DNA from: Cycas panzhihuaensis
Taxonomy: Eukaryota > Cycadophyta
Reading direction: 5' to 3'
Assembly: GCA_023213395.1 (NCBI GenBank)
Contig: CM041465.1
Span: forward strand, 197,911,741 to 197,975,740
DNA: 64,000 nucleotides
Positions 52,537 to 64,000 of this stretch are shown here, piece after piece; positions within the stretch are counted from its first letter, which is position 1; the number at the start of each line of letters is the position of its first letter. The notes beneath the pieces were generated by a model. The model ran no database searches and was not told where the DNA came from. It worked only from the letters and a program-made list of their open reading frames with translations. A program made the translations under genes and the position numbers.

Positions 52537-53039
52537 TTGCAATATGCTCATTATATGCAATAGAAGTATATCAAACATGTATAATCAATGAATCATATTA
52601 TAAGGAATGTACATAAATTATATATGTAAGATTAATATATCAATCAATAGCACGAACTATAAAGTATAATCATATCAAGTATGCACCACAAGATAGATAA
52701 TAGATTTATACATGGAAAACCCAGTGTGGAAAAAAACATTAGAGAAAATTAAAGTTAGGAGCTCCTCTTTAGGATATTCAAATGAGTTACATCTTCAAGG
52801 TTGTCCTTCTTTTCTCGATCTTTTCTTAAGCTCTCAAGTAGAATACATATGTATTTATAGATATGTCATATTATGAATAGACTATAATATCTCTTAGGTT
52901 GTCCATCATCAAATAGGATGTTTATATAAATATATGTATATGTCATATCTATCAATGCTTTTAATGAGTGAAATTTTATATGGGTCCATTACTTTATAGT
53001 AAATATTAGATATGTAAAAGTATCACATGTTTGAACACT
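52537..53039 (-). repeat. LTR-like segment flanked by primer-site and purine-tract-like sequences
   Basis: On the minus strand a purine-rich tract (TTAAGGAGGAG, plus 53040-53051) precedes TGTTCAAACATG; the segment runs down to ATATTGCA and is followed by ATATGGTATCACAG (52537-52524), like an initiator-Met site. An internal phrase near 52715 (CATGGAAAACCCAGTGTGG) resembles one in the copia LTR at 28397. No second copy was found. Confidence 0.4.
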
Positions 53040-53051
53040 CCTCCTTAATGA

Positions 53052-55413
53052 TTAATATCTTCAAATCTTCAACTATTCAACCTTCATCTCTTTGGTCTTT
53101 ATGTCTTTATTCCTCCATACTTTCCTATATTCTAAAATCTCTAAACCTATAACTTATATTGATTTGTATCAAACTATATCACCTATAGTCTATAAATTTA
53201 TCAACATCATACTTATTTTCTATAGGTAATTAACCTATAATATGTCATCAAATCTATATTCAACTGTGATCATCAATAGCTAACTATAACCATCCACCTA
53301 TAAAATAATCATCAATCATCCATCAAATATCAACCAATATACATGACTTTCACTGTTGTATTTATGTGAAGTATTTTCCTTAACAACTTTATATATTCAC
53401 CTATAAAGCTAGTATAAACATCAACATATGTCATCCTATCATCTCAACAATTTCGTGAATAAAAATAATTACTAATGTCTAAGTTATATGTTATACAAGA
53501 GTAACTTCATTAATCTCACCTCTTACATATAATCAAATAACTCATATGATGCCTTCATCAATACTTCTATATTCTTATAGGGATTTTTAGTAACTAATTA
53601 ATAATTTATCAATATCAATAAATCAATCATTAAAACATACTAACTCTGGGAACATGTTGTACTACCTAGTGAAGATAAACTAGCTATAATAAGGTAAAAT
53701 AAATAGTGTGTTTCAATGTCTCTTGTCATACATAATAAGTTAGATTTCTCATTGATAAACATATATTATATATCAACTAGATAACCTTAATAATTGGTTT
53801 TGGTATACCAATCAATCAATATATATGAGACTTATCCTTATTCTCCATGTCCCACAAGTACATAAAAAAATATCATTTAGTCATCACATATACTTATATC
53901 TCCAACAAACAAATTAATATTAAGTCTTTCATTAATATTAGGTGGTGTTATTAGTCATTCATACGTTTAAACAAGTGTCTAATAAACTAGGTAATCGTTG
54001 ATATTTTATAAGTGTTATGTAGTTCTACTGATCAAATGTGTAAATACCAAGGGGAATTTTATCATATCCAGCATATATTAATAATTTCTACAATAATATC
54101 ACTCCAAATATGTCTCACTTTATTAGATTTTTATTATTTTTAAGCCTTAAACTAATATAAATGATCCTTTATATGTTCACTTTTAAACCAAACTTTCTTT
54201 TTCTTTCATCAATTATCATTAATAACATCATCATGATCTTTATAGCCTTTAAAAGCATTAGAATATAGTAAAATAGATCTGAAAAAGATCATAGTATGTA
54301 ACTTTTTTTAAGTTAGAGCTACTTTGTTGAGCTTTACTAATTAAAATCTCTATCATTTAATCTCTAAAATATGCTTTGTGACCACTTGTTTCAATCATCT
54401 TAAAATTTTCTTTCCAATGTAACTAACAATATTAAAAGTAGACACTCCAATAAAAATTTATAACTAAAATAGTGCCACTATGTTACGAAAAAATGAATGT
54501 TTCTTAAGAAATTGGGTTAAGCCCCTTTTATGTTAGGCTATAGGTCACTTGGCAATATCATGTGATTATTTACTTAAGTTAAGGAGGCTAGCATGGAATC
54601 TAAATTTTATCAAATTTAGTTAATTATATTTTTTCATATGTAAAAAAGAAAAATCTTGTTAATCAAAATTTAACATCCACAGAATCTAATTCATAATTAA
54701 ATTTATAAATAACTTTGTAAATTTTTTTATTTTAATCAATTTCATCCTATGAATTTAATCTTACAATAAAATTTTAATCAAACCTTTGTGTGATTATAAT
54801 TCATTTATTCATCCTTACTGCAATTGTAATTGGGAGTCTCCATGCACAAAGGTGTGGTGTAGAATTCTCACTATGATGATGATTACTTATGGGTAGTGAT
54901 TTATGGGTAGCTCATAAGAGATCACAATAAATTATTCATGAAGAGAAGTCACACAGGCATATTCATGCACATCTTATCTCATGACCATGCAGAATCACGG
55001 GTGGACTCATCTTCTACATAGTTCCATGGAATTACATTCCCTTGATAGACACCTCTATGTTTCAGTAAGCATTTTAATTATGGAGGCAGACCCATGTAGG
55101 TATTCATAGGATCACTTCATGGCTATATTGAATGGTTCCAACACTTCAATAGCTATGGAATTTTATGGTGGTAGGTTATTAACAATCATTTATGCCAAGG
55201 TCTCTTCTTCGTTTGTCATTCAAGTCTCACACTTTTTTATATCCTTAGTACAATCTTTGATGTGCCTTTTCACTTCTTCCCTTTATCTCATAAGCTCTAC
55301 TTCTGTAACCTTTAAAATAGGATCAACACTTTATTCCCCTTCTTTATTCACCTTCTTATCAACCTTCTTTCTAGCCTTCTTAAGCTCTTTCTTTCTTCAA
55401 AAGTAGATCTACA
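53052..55413. other. Unassigned AT-rich region
   Basis: It may be the decayed interior of the minus-strand element whose LTR is at 52537-53039. No motif is certain. A frame at 55119-55406 (plus) has a charged, coiled-coil-like complement on the minus strand, but no known domain. Confidence 0.3.
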
Positions 55414-55868
55414 AATGTATCTAATAATGTTAAGTAATTTTTAGATAGAGTAAATAGAGAACATGTATGGCTCAAAGAAAAAGACTATACATCTCATATT
55501 CATACAATAATCATGGCTCTAAGGGAGGCCAATAACATGAAGTATATTCATGAATCTTCATGTATTAAATGAAAAGGGTTAATATCACAAGGTCATTACA
55601 TTAGTTGATTATTTCTAAAAAGGGTCTTAAGTAAAATTTAAATTAGATCACTTAAGTGAAATGCACTTTCATGTGTATTATGTATAATTTCATTTAACCT
55701 AACTCTAATGCTTCATCTCTTAATATAAAAATAAAAGCTCAATGGAGGAGGCTCATTCTTACCTCTCCATTTTGTGAGAGCTACTTTCTTTCTCTTAAGT
55801 CTCTCTTGCTCCCATGTTTGCCTTTGTGTTTAGTGCATGGAGATGAAGGATAGATCCACTCTTTTCAT
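55414..55868 (+). repeat. Possible LTR end with primer site behind it
   Basis: The segment ends CTTTTCA at 55868; TG and then TGGTATCAGAGC (55871-55882) follow, an exact initiator-Met primer site. The start is a guess (TGTATCTAATAA at 55414), and no 3' partner was found. Confidence 0.35.
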
Positions 55869-55870
55869 GT

Positions 55871-55882
55871 GGTATCAGAGCT
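55871..55882 (+). promoter_or_regulatory. Primer binding site, initiator tRNA-Met type
   Basis: TGGTATCAGAGC, exact match to the usual plant site. The element behind it is not recognisable. Confidence 0.7.
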
Positions 55883-56393
55883 TGCCTCTTTCATATTCCT
55901 CACTTACACTTGTAATGGAGCCATTACTTCCTTCTCCCCCACAATCCATGTAGTGAAAGTGATTGTGAAAGTGAATTTAGAAATATTTTTAAGTTATTAT
56001 CATAGCATATTTTGTATTGTTTTCTTTCCCTTTCTCTTTTATAGGTTTGGAAGCACAATACAAGGAGTTGTAAGGCCCAAGGATTCCAATCCTTTGGTGT
56101 CCATTTATACTATCTCATTCTTCTTTTCTTTCCCCTCTTTTTATCCATTTAACAAGAGGAAATGCTGCCAAAAGTTTTCTAGATTTTAGATGAATGATTA
56201 TAATGGGAGGTTTTACCCATATTTTCTAAATAATTTCAAGCCATTTAAAATATCCATCATTATATGCTCTCACCTTACCCATATCGGGACCTTGGTGAAT
56301 AAAAAATGATGGAAATTTCATATGGTATCATATGTTAATGAGATATTAGTAAGCTAAAATTTCTGTAGAAATAAAATTTGCATATTGAACTTC

Positions 56394-56735
56394 ACAGGTC
56401 CGCAAAATCTTCTACAGAGGTCCAATTAACCTAATTTTAATTGTTAAAGATGAGGCTTTGAGTCTACTTTCTAGCACAAAAATCAGAACCTAATTTCAAT
56501 GTTGTATGAGAAAATTATTACTGTTTTAGTGAACAACAGTTATTTTTAGTAAGAATTCTATAAAAATATATTCTCCTAACTTTGTGGGACTGCGAAAAAC
56601 TTTCTGGAACTTATTTGGACCTGATTTAACTTCCTAAAGATGAAGGTCTAAGTCTGGTTTATAACACAAAAACTGACACTCCATTTCGTTATTATGGGAG
56701 AAATTTATTGCTAATTTTGTAAAGACTACTTTTTT
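56394..56735. repeat. Diverged tandem duplication, period about 187 bp
   Basis: Unit A starts CACAGGTCCGCAAAATC (56393) and unit B GTGGGACTGCGAAAAAC (56581). Shared landmarks in order are AAAGATGARG, CTAAGTCT/TGAGTCTACT, CACAAAAA and TATGRGAGAAA. Confidence 0.6.
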
Positions 56736-57591
56736 TATACTTAAAAAAAAAGTGAAGAAATTTTCTTCCTTCTTTTTCTAAGGCTTAAAAGCCCATTATA
56801 AAAAGTGAGAAAGAAAAACACCTTGATCGGAGCAATATCAGGTGTCCTCACTCACTTATTAGCATTGCGTTTCAATGCTCCAAAATCACTCAAAGTAAGC
56901 ACTCTAAAGACACTCCAAGTAAGTATTCTATTTTCAGTAAAATGTACGTTTGATGCAATTTGATAATCTTTTCACTCTTCCTAAAAGGAACGCATCACAC
57001 ATGCTATTGTTCACCATCTTGTGCTTGTTCACATACTCTCCAAGGTTGAGATACCTTGGTTAGAAAAATATTATTCCATAAAGGAGGTGTGGGTTTCAAG
57101 TTGAGACTGGACTAAACCAGAATATTGGTGAGGTTTAGTTAGCCATACCATTGTGCCTCAATCAGGGATCATCCTGATAACTAACTGGGAAAACAAAAAC
57201 TTTAATATAATATTAAAATATACCCAATCTAATATCCATCATAGCCATGGGTATGCATGTACCACTCTTTAGAGGAGGTATATTACTACTCATTGGTGAA
57301 CTGGGTGCGGATTGGGAGTACCTGGGCTCTGTTGTGACTTAGATTTCATCACCAAGAACAATTATGGGTATCACATGTGAAGGCCAACTTAATTCTACTA
57401 GAAGCATAAGCATCTCTTTATCAACCTCAACTATATGTTGGACACAAATTAGAGGTTACTGGGTTGATTATGCATCCTACATTTGAGTTTTAAGTTGTGT
57501 ACACCCAATGATGTCAACTTCTACATTGGCCTACAATCATGTATATTGATCACTTACTTATTTGTAAAAAGTGATCCATAGTGTAATCATA

Positions 57592-57719
57592 ATCATAGTG
57601 CTTCTCATATTCCTACTACATTAGGTTAATATTTACCACAAGTGTTAGTGGCTAATTTTCATCATAGTGCTTCTCATATTCCTGTTATATTAGGTTAATA
57701 TTTATCACAAGTGTTAGTG
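57592..57719. repeat. Tandem duplication, 59 bp units, period 69 bp
   Basis: ATCATAGTGCTTCTCATATT starts both units (57592 and 57661) and CACAAGTGTTAGTG closes both. The four differences that I count are all transitions. Confidence 0.9.
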
Positions 57720-58566
57720 ACTTTTATCTAAGTTGCTCCCTTCATCTTTGAACAACAATTCTTATTTCTTCTTCCTTATGCTACACTACTTCATTATATC
57801 TCCCATTTGTAAATAGTGATTGGTCATTTATTACCATCACTTTTATAGTCCCTTATTCATTTCTTCCCCCCTGAAAAGATAACATGTCTTCATAGTTCAA
57901 ATAAAATGTGAACTGTATTATAAAAGCAAAAGAAAATTGGGATATGCGGTTCACTAGTGTCAGAAATATTACAAAGTATGAAGGTCTTTGGAGAGATCAC
58001 TTATAACCTACACCATCTGTTCTAGCTATAGCTGCCTCAGCTACTTCTAAAGGAGTTATTTCCCGACTATCGGGAATGGATACGGACAGGTCGACTCAGG
58101 TAGGCTTAGGTATGCTTCTTCCTTTTCACTTGTACTATTTCGTTGGAAAGGTTGATAGAAGTGATGCCTCATTGCATGACCGCTTGCTTCATTTATATGA
58201 TTACTTTGCATTTGTTGCCTATTCATGCTACTTGTCGTATTATGAGCCTATAATGACTCAGCGGGACCTACCTTTCTGCAAGGTAGGCATCCCCATGGCA
58301 CTATATGACCCTCTGTGCTATCTCCACACTGCCTCAAGCTTCTTTTGGTTTGTATGACCCATTCATGCCTCGACTTTGAGCTCCTAGCACCTCGTTTCTA
58401 CGACCTTTACCCGCTGATGTTCCGCTTGCCTTTGTCCACGTGCATTCTGGACTGTCTTAGCCACCTAGACAGGAGGGTCAGTCCCTCCCAGGCCTACCAC
58501 ATCACCTCCCAAAGCTCCCGGAACCCAAAATTCTACCATTCTAGCTTTCTGGTCCTACACCACTGT

Positions 58567-58610
58567 AAACTTAGCGGTACCATGAAGTTTGTTGCGGTAC
58601 TGCGAAGTTT
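58567..58610. promoter_or_regulatory. Duplicated palindromic motif in U3 (copy 2)
   Basis: The 24 bp at 58567-58590 has arms AAACTT and AAGTTT around AGCGGTACCATG. A second, shifted copy GCGGTACTGCGAAGTTT at 58594-58610 gives a period of 20 bases. It is about 140-180 bases before the TATA. Confidence 0.5.
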
Positions 58611-58749
58611 ACCGTGGTGCAACTGTTCTCAGTTGTTTTTTAAAAAAATTACCGTGGTAATTCTCACATTTCCTATGGAATCACCATGTGGCCTTGCATC
58701 TACCTCAGCCCTATTCACACTCTATTCGCTCACTTAGGGCTAGGATGGG

Positions 58750-58757
58750 TATAAGTA
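58750..58757 (+). promoter_or_regulatory. Putative TATA box of the Tat-like LTR
   Basis: TATAAGTA in the middle of GGATGGGTATAAGTATCC; the corresponding bases of copy 1 are degraded. The exact start of transcription cannot be seen. Confidence 0.4.
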
Positions 58758-60832
58758 TCCAAACCCTCATCATTTTGAGGCTCTCTTAGGTCATTTTTTA
58801 GCTCTGAAACACAACCACTCCTACTGCAACTTCTGCTCTTCTTCTTTTTCTACTACAGGTGTACTTGTAGGCCTGTGTTTCCTGTAACTCCAGGCCAAGA
58901 TCCACCTGTAACTCCTTGCTTCCACAGTGGGAAGTCTCTCTCTAGGTGTTATCAAGCAATTTTGATGTTGTTCTTCCCCAATGCACCCAGTAAGTGTACC
59001 CTTCAACTCTCTATTGGAAGTTCTCCTGCAAACCCTTGTAGGCATCCTCTTCTCTGCTGGTCGTAGGGCCAGACCTACTCTATATCAGCCCAGTAGGTCT
59101 TCTAAACCCCTTTCCTCCAGATCTATGGTAAGTTGTCTCTATATTGGGCCTATTTCTTGTCTTGTTTACCTACTTCTTTCAGGTTTGACTGTAGTAAAAC
59201 TTGTTTCCATTGTGCTTGGCTAGTTACTTCCTGGCTCTACTTTCTCTCCACTAGTTTTCTTCAAGGGAGCATCAAGAGAAGAGTCATAAGGTTGGGTGAA
59301 GAGACCAAGGCAGGACAGCCCCCCTTTCAGTCCTTCTCTCTTAGGGTATCCCTTTCCCACCTTCTCTTCTCTTGCTCCATGCTCTTCTTGAGATAATTAA
59401 GAGTGATTGAGCCCTAGGCCTGCACTGGATTATCAGCGCACATAGCCCCTTGCTGCACTAATTCCAAGCCTGCATGCCTCTTGTTTGGACCCTCGTAGTG
59501 TCCCTTGTATTGTTGGATATCCCTTGATATCATTGGTAAGGGTTTGTGTACCAGATTACTACCCATAGTAACTCTGTGTCTTACATATTTTCCCAACACT
59601 TTGTTACTCTTTTCCTTGCACCTCTTAGCTATCCTTAGTTGCTTTTACCATTACCTTGATGTGCTAGAGATTCGTGTGGAGAACCCAGTAGAGGGTTAGC
59701 CACCCTGAGGCCTCCCTTACTCTATTTTTGCTTGATGTTTATCCTTGCTCGAGAGAGGGTTTTAGAGCTTGTTACAGCGATTGTTTTTCCTAACACTCTA
59801 ATGTAAATATCACATGTATATACTTGCATATACATAGCTTATCTTTTGTAGTCCCTTCTTGGAAGGGATAAGTCCGTGCATGTGCAGGTTGGCGTGGTGC
59901 TCTTGCAAAGGTATAAAACGTCTGGATCCGGGTAAGATCTACTATTTTTCATTCTTTGCTCTCGCTTTCTTCCTTTCCACTTTCTTTTCACAAAGGGGAA
60001 GGTAAGGAAGCCCCCATCATTCATGTTAAGACTTGGCTACGCATATGTGGATTGACGCGAGGATGTACATTACGTGTGGGTGAGGTCTCCCATCGACTGC
60101 TACATCTTCTGGGTACGTACATCCATCCTTTAACTCTCGCTTCCCTTTGTTATTTTTGGTTAGGATCTATGTGTTAGTTAAGTAGATCACACATAAAAGT
60201 AAAAAGGGAAATATTATCTTTTATTTACACTTGCATGCTTGTATATTGTATACTCAACCCTCATAGGAAAGGACCTATATGAAACTTACTCCTACCTTTC
60301 CTTTTCCTACAAAGCCTAGCTTGCCCTTTCGGTTCATCCCACTCGATATTGTTTGTTTGCATATGTGACACATATTCCCGTTTCCTTTTTGAATCGTTAA
60401 AGGAAACCTTGGTTTAGTTGTCCTCTTCCCTTCTCTCTCCTCCTCCTCTTGGCTTTATTTGCTTAGTCAAATAGCCAAGAGGAACCCAGCTACATCGTAG
60501 GCTATCGCCTATCTTATACCCGACCATTTCCCTCCATCATAGGGAAACCTTTTGAGGAATCCTCTCTTCCCCTTCTGGCCATCCAAGGGTAGGAGGATCT
60601 TCCTATCGAGTTTATCCAGGCCCCCTTCATATTTTCCCTCTTTCTCTCCTAGATTGAGGGCCACTTCAAGGTAATTAGGTATCATCTGCAGGTCCCGAAC
60701 TCGTGCTTCGATGCACGGGATGCCTTACATGATACTTTCTTTGCTTGTAGGTTTTGCCTGCACCCTCAATATCACCATCGACCATCATCATTCCTACCGA
60801 GCTTAGTGATTATCCCATAGACGCGCATCCAC

Positions 60833-60850
60833 TGGCGACCATACTGGGGA
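60833..60850 (+). promoter_or_regulatory. Primer binding site, tRNA-Arg-like
   Basis: TGGCGACCATACTGGGGA. It agrees with the complement of a plant tRNA-Arg 3' end (TGGCGAC...TGGGGA) except in the middle. This primer is typical of the Tat/Ogre group and differs from the tRNA-Met sites of the other elements. Confidence 0.7.
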
Positions 60851-60999
60851 CTTGTCAGTAAGGGAGCTAGTTCTCACCCCTTCCTGTTGGTACAATTACC
60901 TTTCAGTGGTTTTCTCCACTTCATCTCTTTTGTTGGGCAAACCCCAATACACACACACTTTACATCTTTTTCTTCTTCTAAAGTGTTGGCAAGTTTTGT
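60851..60999 (+). other. Leader between primer site and gag, copy 2
   Basis: About 150 bases without conserved motif. A frame runs through it from 60852, but the gag frame is better started at 61000. Confidence 0.5.
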
Positions 61000-63720
61000 A
61001 TGCAACGCTTCTCACGTCGCCTATGTGGTTTGCCTCCATTATTAGAAGATCCTAGGTATCATCTTCTTTCATTGTCAGATTTTGATTTGACAATAGAAGG
61101 ATACCTTTCCGATTGGGCATATCATGCTTTTGCTTCGGGAGCTTTTGAGTTCCCCGCATCTATTCTGAGATCCACCTAAGAGGGTGACAATCCTATTTAC
61201 TATCCAGGTGATCAACATCACCCACTTAACACCCATCCTTCTACTCATATGGTAGAAGGCCCATCTCCTCTTGAGATTCACCATCCAGTTGGTGATTCAT
61301 ATGAGGAGCATCCTGAGGGGTCTACTTTATTTGAGGTCCTGTCTACCTCTTATGATCATGTAGATACCCCTCCTACTGACGTGGTTGAAGCTCTTAGTGA
61401 GTGCTTTCAAGCTGCTCGTCTTCAATCACGTCCTAGATGGTTTGAAGATTTTTGCATGGTGGAGCATCTTCCTCATCCACTCATGTCTCACCGTCTTCAT
61501 CTGCATCTACACCTCCCACAACAAGTAATCCTTTTGTGCCTACACATTCATCCTGCTCCATCCCTACACTTACTTTAGGGACACATGTTGCACCTTCCAT
61601 TCCTCATCATGGTCCTAGCTCTTTGGGATCCCCTTGTGGTGTGTTTTTCTCCCAGCTTGGGGTTATCATACCTTTTCTGATTCAAGCTAATGTGCCACCT
61701 CCCAACGTGGTGCATGCATTTCCTAGTAGGCCTAGAGGTCCTACTAATGCTACCACCACTAGTCATGTGGGATTCGCTCCCACGTATCCTCAAAACCAAC
61801 CTAATGGTTCTTCTCTTTACATATCCTGAGGTTATACTTCTCAACCTTGGGGGCAGGGTAAAGGGAATCATATTCCAGCTTACGGGGTAGACCCGCTACA
61901 TCCATATGGGGTTGCACCACCCATGGGTGGCCCTTATGGATAAAACCCGGTTCCACACCCTTCTTTTTCTTCATCCTACATAGCTCCTTATGCTGTGCCT
62001 TTACAAGGAATCCCAATTTCCTTCCAAGGTGCTTATCCTTAAGTCCCTTTCCAGCAAAGGACACTTCCTCAAGGAGGGATGGGTCTACCACCCCCATCCG
62101 TTCCTTGCCCATTACCTCCTACATCATTTGTGGATCCTATGGTCCAAGCAAAGGCACGTCCCTTTATGGATTATAGATTGACACCTTTATGCGTTAAGGC
62201 GTTAAGAACCAATTTTCCACCTCATCCCCCCGAAGTTCCTAAGTTTGATGGAACTTCATCACAGGACCCAACGGAGCACATCCATAGTTTCTCTATGGCA
62301 TGCATTGATTACTAGGCCTATGATCACATTCTAATAAAACTATTCCCACGATCCTTATAAGGTGATGCCCTTAAGTGGTTTTATCACCTGCCAGCCCATT
62401 CCATTTTCTCATTCCAGTAACTTGTGGATGTGTTCATCAATTATTTTGATGTTACTCGCCCATCTGAAAGTGGAATGAAATCCCTTCTTTCGCTCAAACA
62501 AGGTCACGATGAAATGAATCATGACTTTGTGCGATGATTTCATGACCTCTTCCATTCCACTAAGGCTACTTTGCCTAAGGAATTGAAGAGAGATCTCTTC
62601 ATCAATGCACTTTTCCCTAAAGTCCATGTAGAAGTCCTTAAGATGGGGGCGACTACATGCGACTCCACCATCACAAAGTGCTTAGCGCTTGAGGCAATTG
62701 AAATCCAAGCTAGACTCAAGAAGCCTCTCAAGCCCTCACAGTGACGTGAGGCCCCACCTCAAATTAAAGAGACTAAACCACAACAATCCACTAGGCCCTC
62801 TTCTCATCCTACTAAGAAGACCCTAGATTCGCTCACCTCTTCTATACGTTCATTTGAACGTATGATGAAGGAACTTAAACTGTAAGATCCTTCATCACCT
62901 ACTTCCAACAAACAAATCCAACAAGCTACTCAAGCTTTCCTCCTTAGGAATGGTAATGCCCAGTCCTCTCAAGCGAGGAAGATAAATTTCTCACTTGAGA
63001 AGAAGTGGTTTTCCATTCATGGGGAGTGTTTCCATGATGACTCACATTGTAGGGCTCAGCATCCTAGGGATGCCCCTCAGCATGATTCATCCTCTAAATG
63101 GGCCTCAAGGCCCAACCTAGACCAACCGGTCCACAAGGATCTGTTCCCTAAGCATGGGGAGCATGATCATAATACTTGGCCCAAAAACAACCAGAACCGA
63201 GGAAGATCCCCAAATTCCTGTCCTTCTCACAATAAAGGGAAGGGCGCTCGGAATTTGTCCTCTTCCTCTCATTCCCCTAACTGACGCACTCCATCACCTT
63301 CACAGTCCCAGAATAAGGGAAAGAAGGTAATCCAAATGCTTGAGGCTACTCCCTTATATGACCTTACTCAGTCTCAAGCCGCTAAAGAGGCAGCTGGCGC
63401 CTCTTTTTTTGCTCCACATTCTAATCCTCTTTTGAAAAACTCCCCTCCAGAAGCCCCACTATTTCCTAAGGCCATTCCCGTACGTCTTGGTCATTATAAT
63501 TTTCGAAGGGAACTTACCGAACCTACTACGAAGGGTAAGCCTTTCTCTATCGTTGACGAGCTCCATATTGTTACTGCAGGAATATCCTTGATGGATGTTT
63601 TAAGGAGTTGTCCTAAACAACGGACTCTCCTTTTGGAAGCTTTAGGATCAAGTAATGCGACCATCCATGCTTTGGGTATTACCTAAAGCCATGAGCTTGT
63701 CATTTCCTTTGACCCTAAAG
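61000..63720 (+). pseudogene. gag: Tat-like gag, copy 2 (broken)
   Basis: The start ATG at 61000 is chosen because the frame MQRFSRRLCGLPPLLEDP runs into the same frame as the region shared with copy 1. An N-terminal part (LSDFDLTIEGYLSDWAYHAF) is absent from the window for copy 1. After a one-base deletion near 61450 the rest is in a single frame. The capsid core has KFDGTSSQDPTEHIHSFS, KWFYHLPAHSIFSFQ and LPKELKRDLFINAL (about 62240-62610). A knuckle-like HGECFHDDSHC is near 63020-63050. Stops shared with copy 1 are at 62358, 62535, 62742 and 62883. Private ones include TGA 61827, TAG near 62313 and TAA near 62418. Confidence 0.85.
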
Positions 63721-63759
63721 ACCTTTACCCTATGTGTGAAAGGGAATGCCAATGGAACT

Positions 63760-64000
63760 TCCCATTCACCATCACCATTGACACGCCTGACTGCACTCTG
63801 CCAAGGACTGTTGTTAACAATGGTTCTTCCGTTAATGCCATGCCCCTACGTGTTATACAAGAGCTTGGCATTTCTGCCTTGGAACCTGATCCATGGTGAT
63901 GCCAAGGCTATGATGGTAGTGAAAAGACTCTATTGGGATCTATTTCGATCCTGCTCACTCTAGAGGGCAAGACTGTCCTTGCTGACATTGTAGTCCATGA
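63760..64000 (+). pseudogene. Tat-like protease start, copy 2 (cut by window)
   Basis: Same frame as gag. The active-site loop reads VVNNGSSVNAMPL near 63810-63850, with the catalytic Asp of copy 1 replaced by Asn (AAC). A TGA near 63898 stands where copy 1 has CGA (PWRCQG). It is inactive as it stands. Confidence 0.82.

Larger units (their letters stand above)
55883..58056. other. Unassigned region with old tandem duplications
   Basis: No gene supported. Two duplications are visible: a loose one of about 187 bases at 56394-56735 and a clear one of 59 bases at 57592-57719. A TATA-like CATTATAAAAAG lies near 56795. Confidence 0.4.
58057..60831 (+). repeat. 5' LTR of Tat-like copy 2 (2775 bp)
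   Basis: It starts TATTTCCCGA (TG changed to TA) and ends GCGCATCCA one base before the primer site. It aligns from end to end with 8964-11734. A TATA-type TATAAGTA lies at 58750-58757. Confidence 0.87.
58057..64000 (+). mobile_element. Tat/Ogre-like Ty3/gypsy retrotransposon, copy 2 (3' end outside window)
   Basis: 5' LTR, tRNA-Arg-like primer site, leader, gag and the start of protease, in the same orientation as copy 1. Its LTR matches the 3' LTR of copy 1, and its gag matches 1-2560. The two copies are separate insertions, since other elements lie between and each has its own decay. Pol beyond the protease lies outside the window, so it is not known whether this copy also lacks RT. Confidence 0.88.

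Noticed and set aside
55119-55406. A 95-codon plus-strand ORF with hydrophobic runs
   Set aside because: The minus-strand complement is Lys/Glu-rich and equally plausible as an old gag tail; neither matches a known domain.
56324-56334. A TGGTATCATAT primer-site-like sequence
   Set aside because: No LTR end lies directly before it and the match to the tRNA-Met site is short.

Overview
The window looks like intergenic DNA from a large, repeat-rich plant nuclear genome, probably a seed plant. It is AT-rich, has no intact gene, and consists mostly of nested and decayed LTR retrotransposons plus long (AT)n microsatellites. The evidence for a plant is a Ty3/gypsy family of the Tat/Ogre type (tRNA-Arg-like primer site, extra RNase H, antisense plant-mobile-domain ORF), several Ty1/copia elements, and initiator-Met primer sites. 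Species cannot be told from the sequence. Many breaks are CAG/CAA/CGA to stop or G-to-A changes, the pattern expected from old methylated, silenced DNA.

Layout. 1-11734: the 3' part of a Tat-like element (copy 1) with gag, protease, integrase, an antisense plant-mobile-domain ORF, a 3' extra RNase H, a polypurine tract and a 2.77 kb 3' LTR; its reverse transcriptase and standard RNase H are missing. 12180-14750: a plus-strand copia pol fossil ending in a polypurine tract. 14755-22012: mostly unassigned AT-rich DNA with microsatellites and a possible orphan promoter with a tiny ORF at 21.73-21.87 kb. 22013-25676: a compact element with two 249 bp LTRs that carries only gag and protease. 25677-37200: a minus-strand gypsy fossil (gag and protease at 37.2-35.2 kb, RT at 28.3-27.5 kb) split by a complete minus-strand copia element at 28397-33730. 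39125-40440: another copia RT/RNase H fossil.

43858-52400: a plus-strand copia fossil. It has an 806 bp TA-rich array before gag, and its integrase is interrupted by a 3.45 kb minus-strand gag-only LTR element (48587-52037) with a perfect 5 bp target duplication. 52537-55868: further LTR-like pieces. 55869-58056: unassigned DNA with old tandem duplications. 58057-64000: the 5' part of a second Tat-like element (copy 2) with 5' LTR, primer site, gag and the start of protease, continuing past the window.

The genes do not form a host pathway; each set once served the copying cycle of its own element. The points of most interest are a recurring KpnI-centred palindrome in the Tat LTRs, upstream of the antisense ORF and near other element remains; four in-frame gag stops shared by the two Tat copies; the antisense mobile-domain ORF with a palindrome cluster upstream; and two different gag-only non-autonomous elements.
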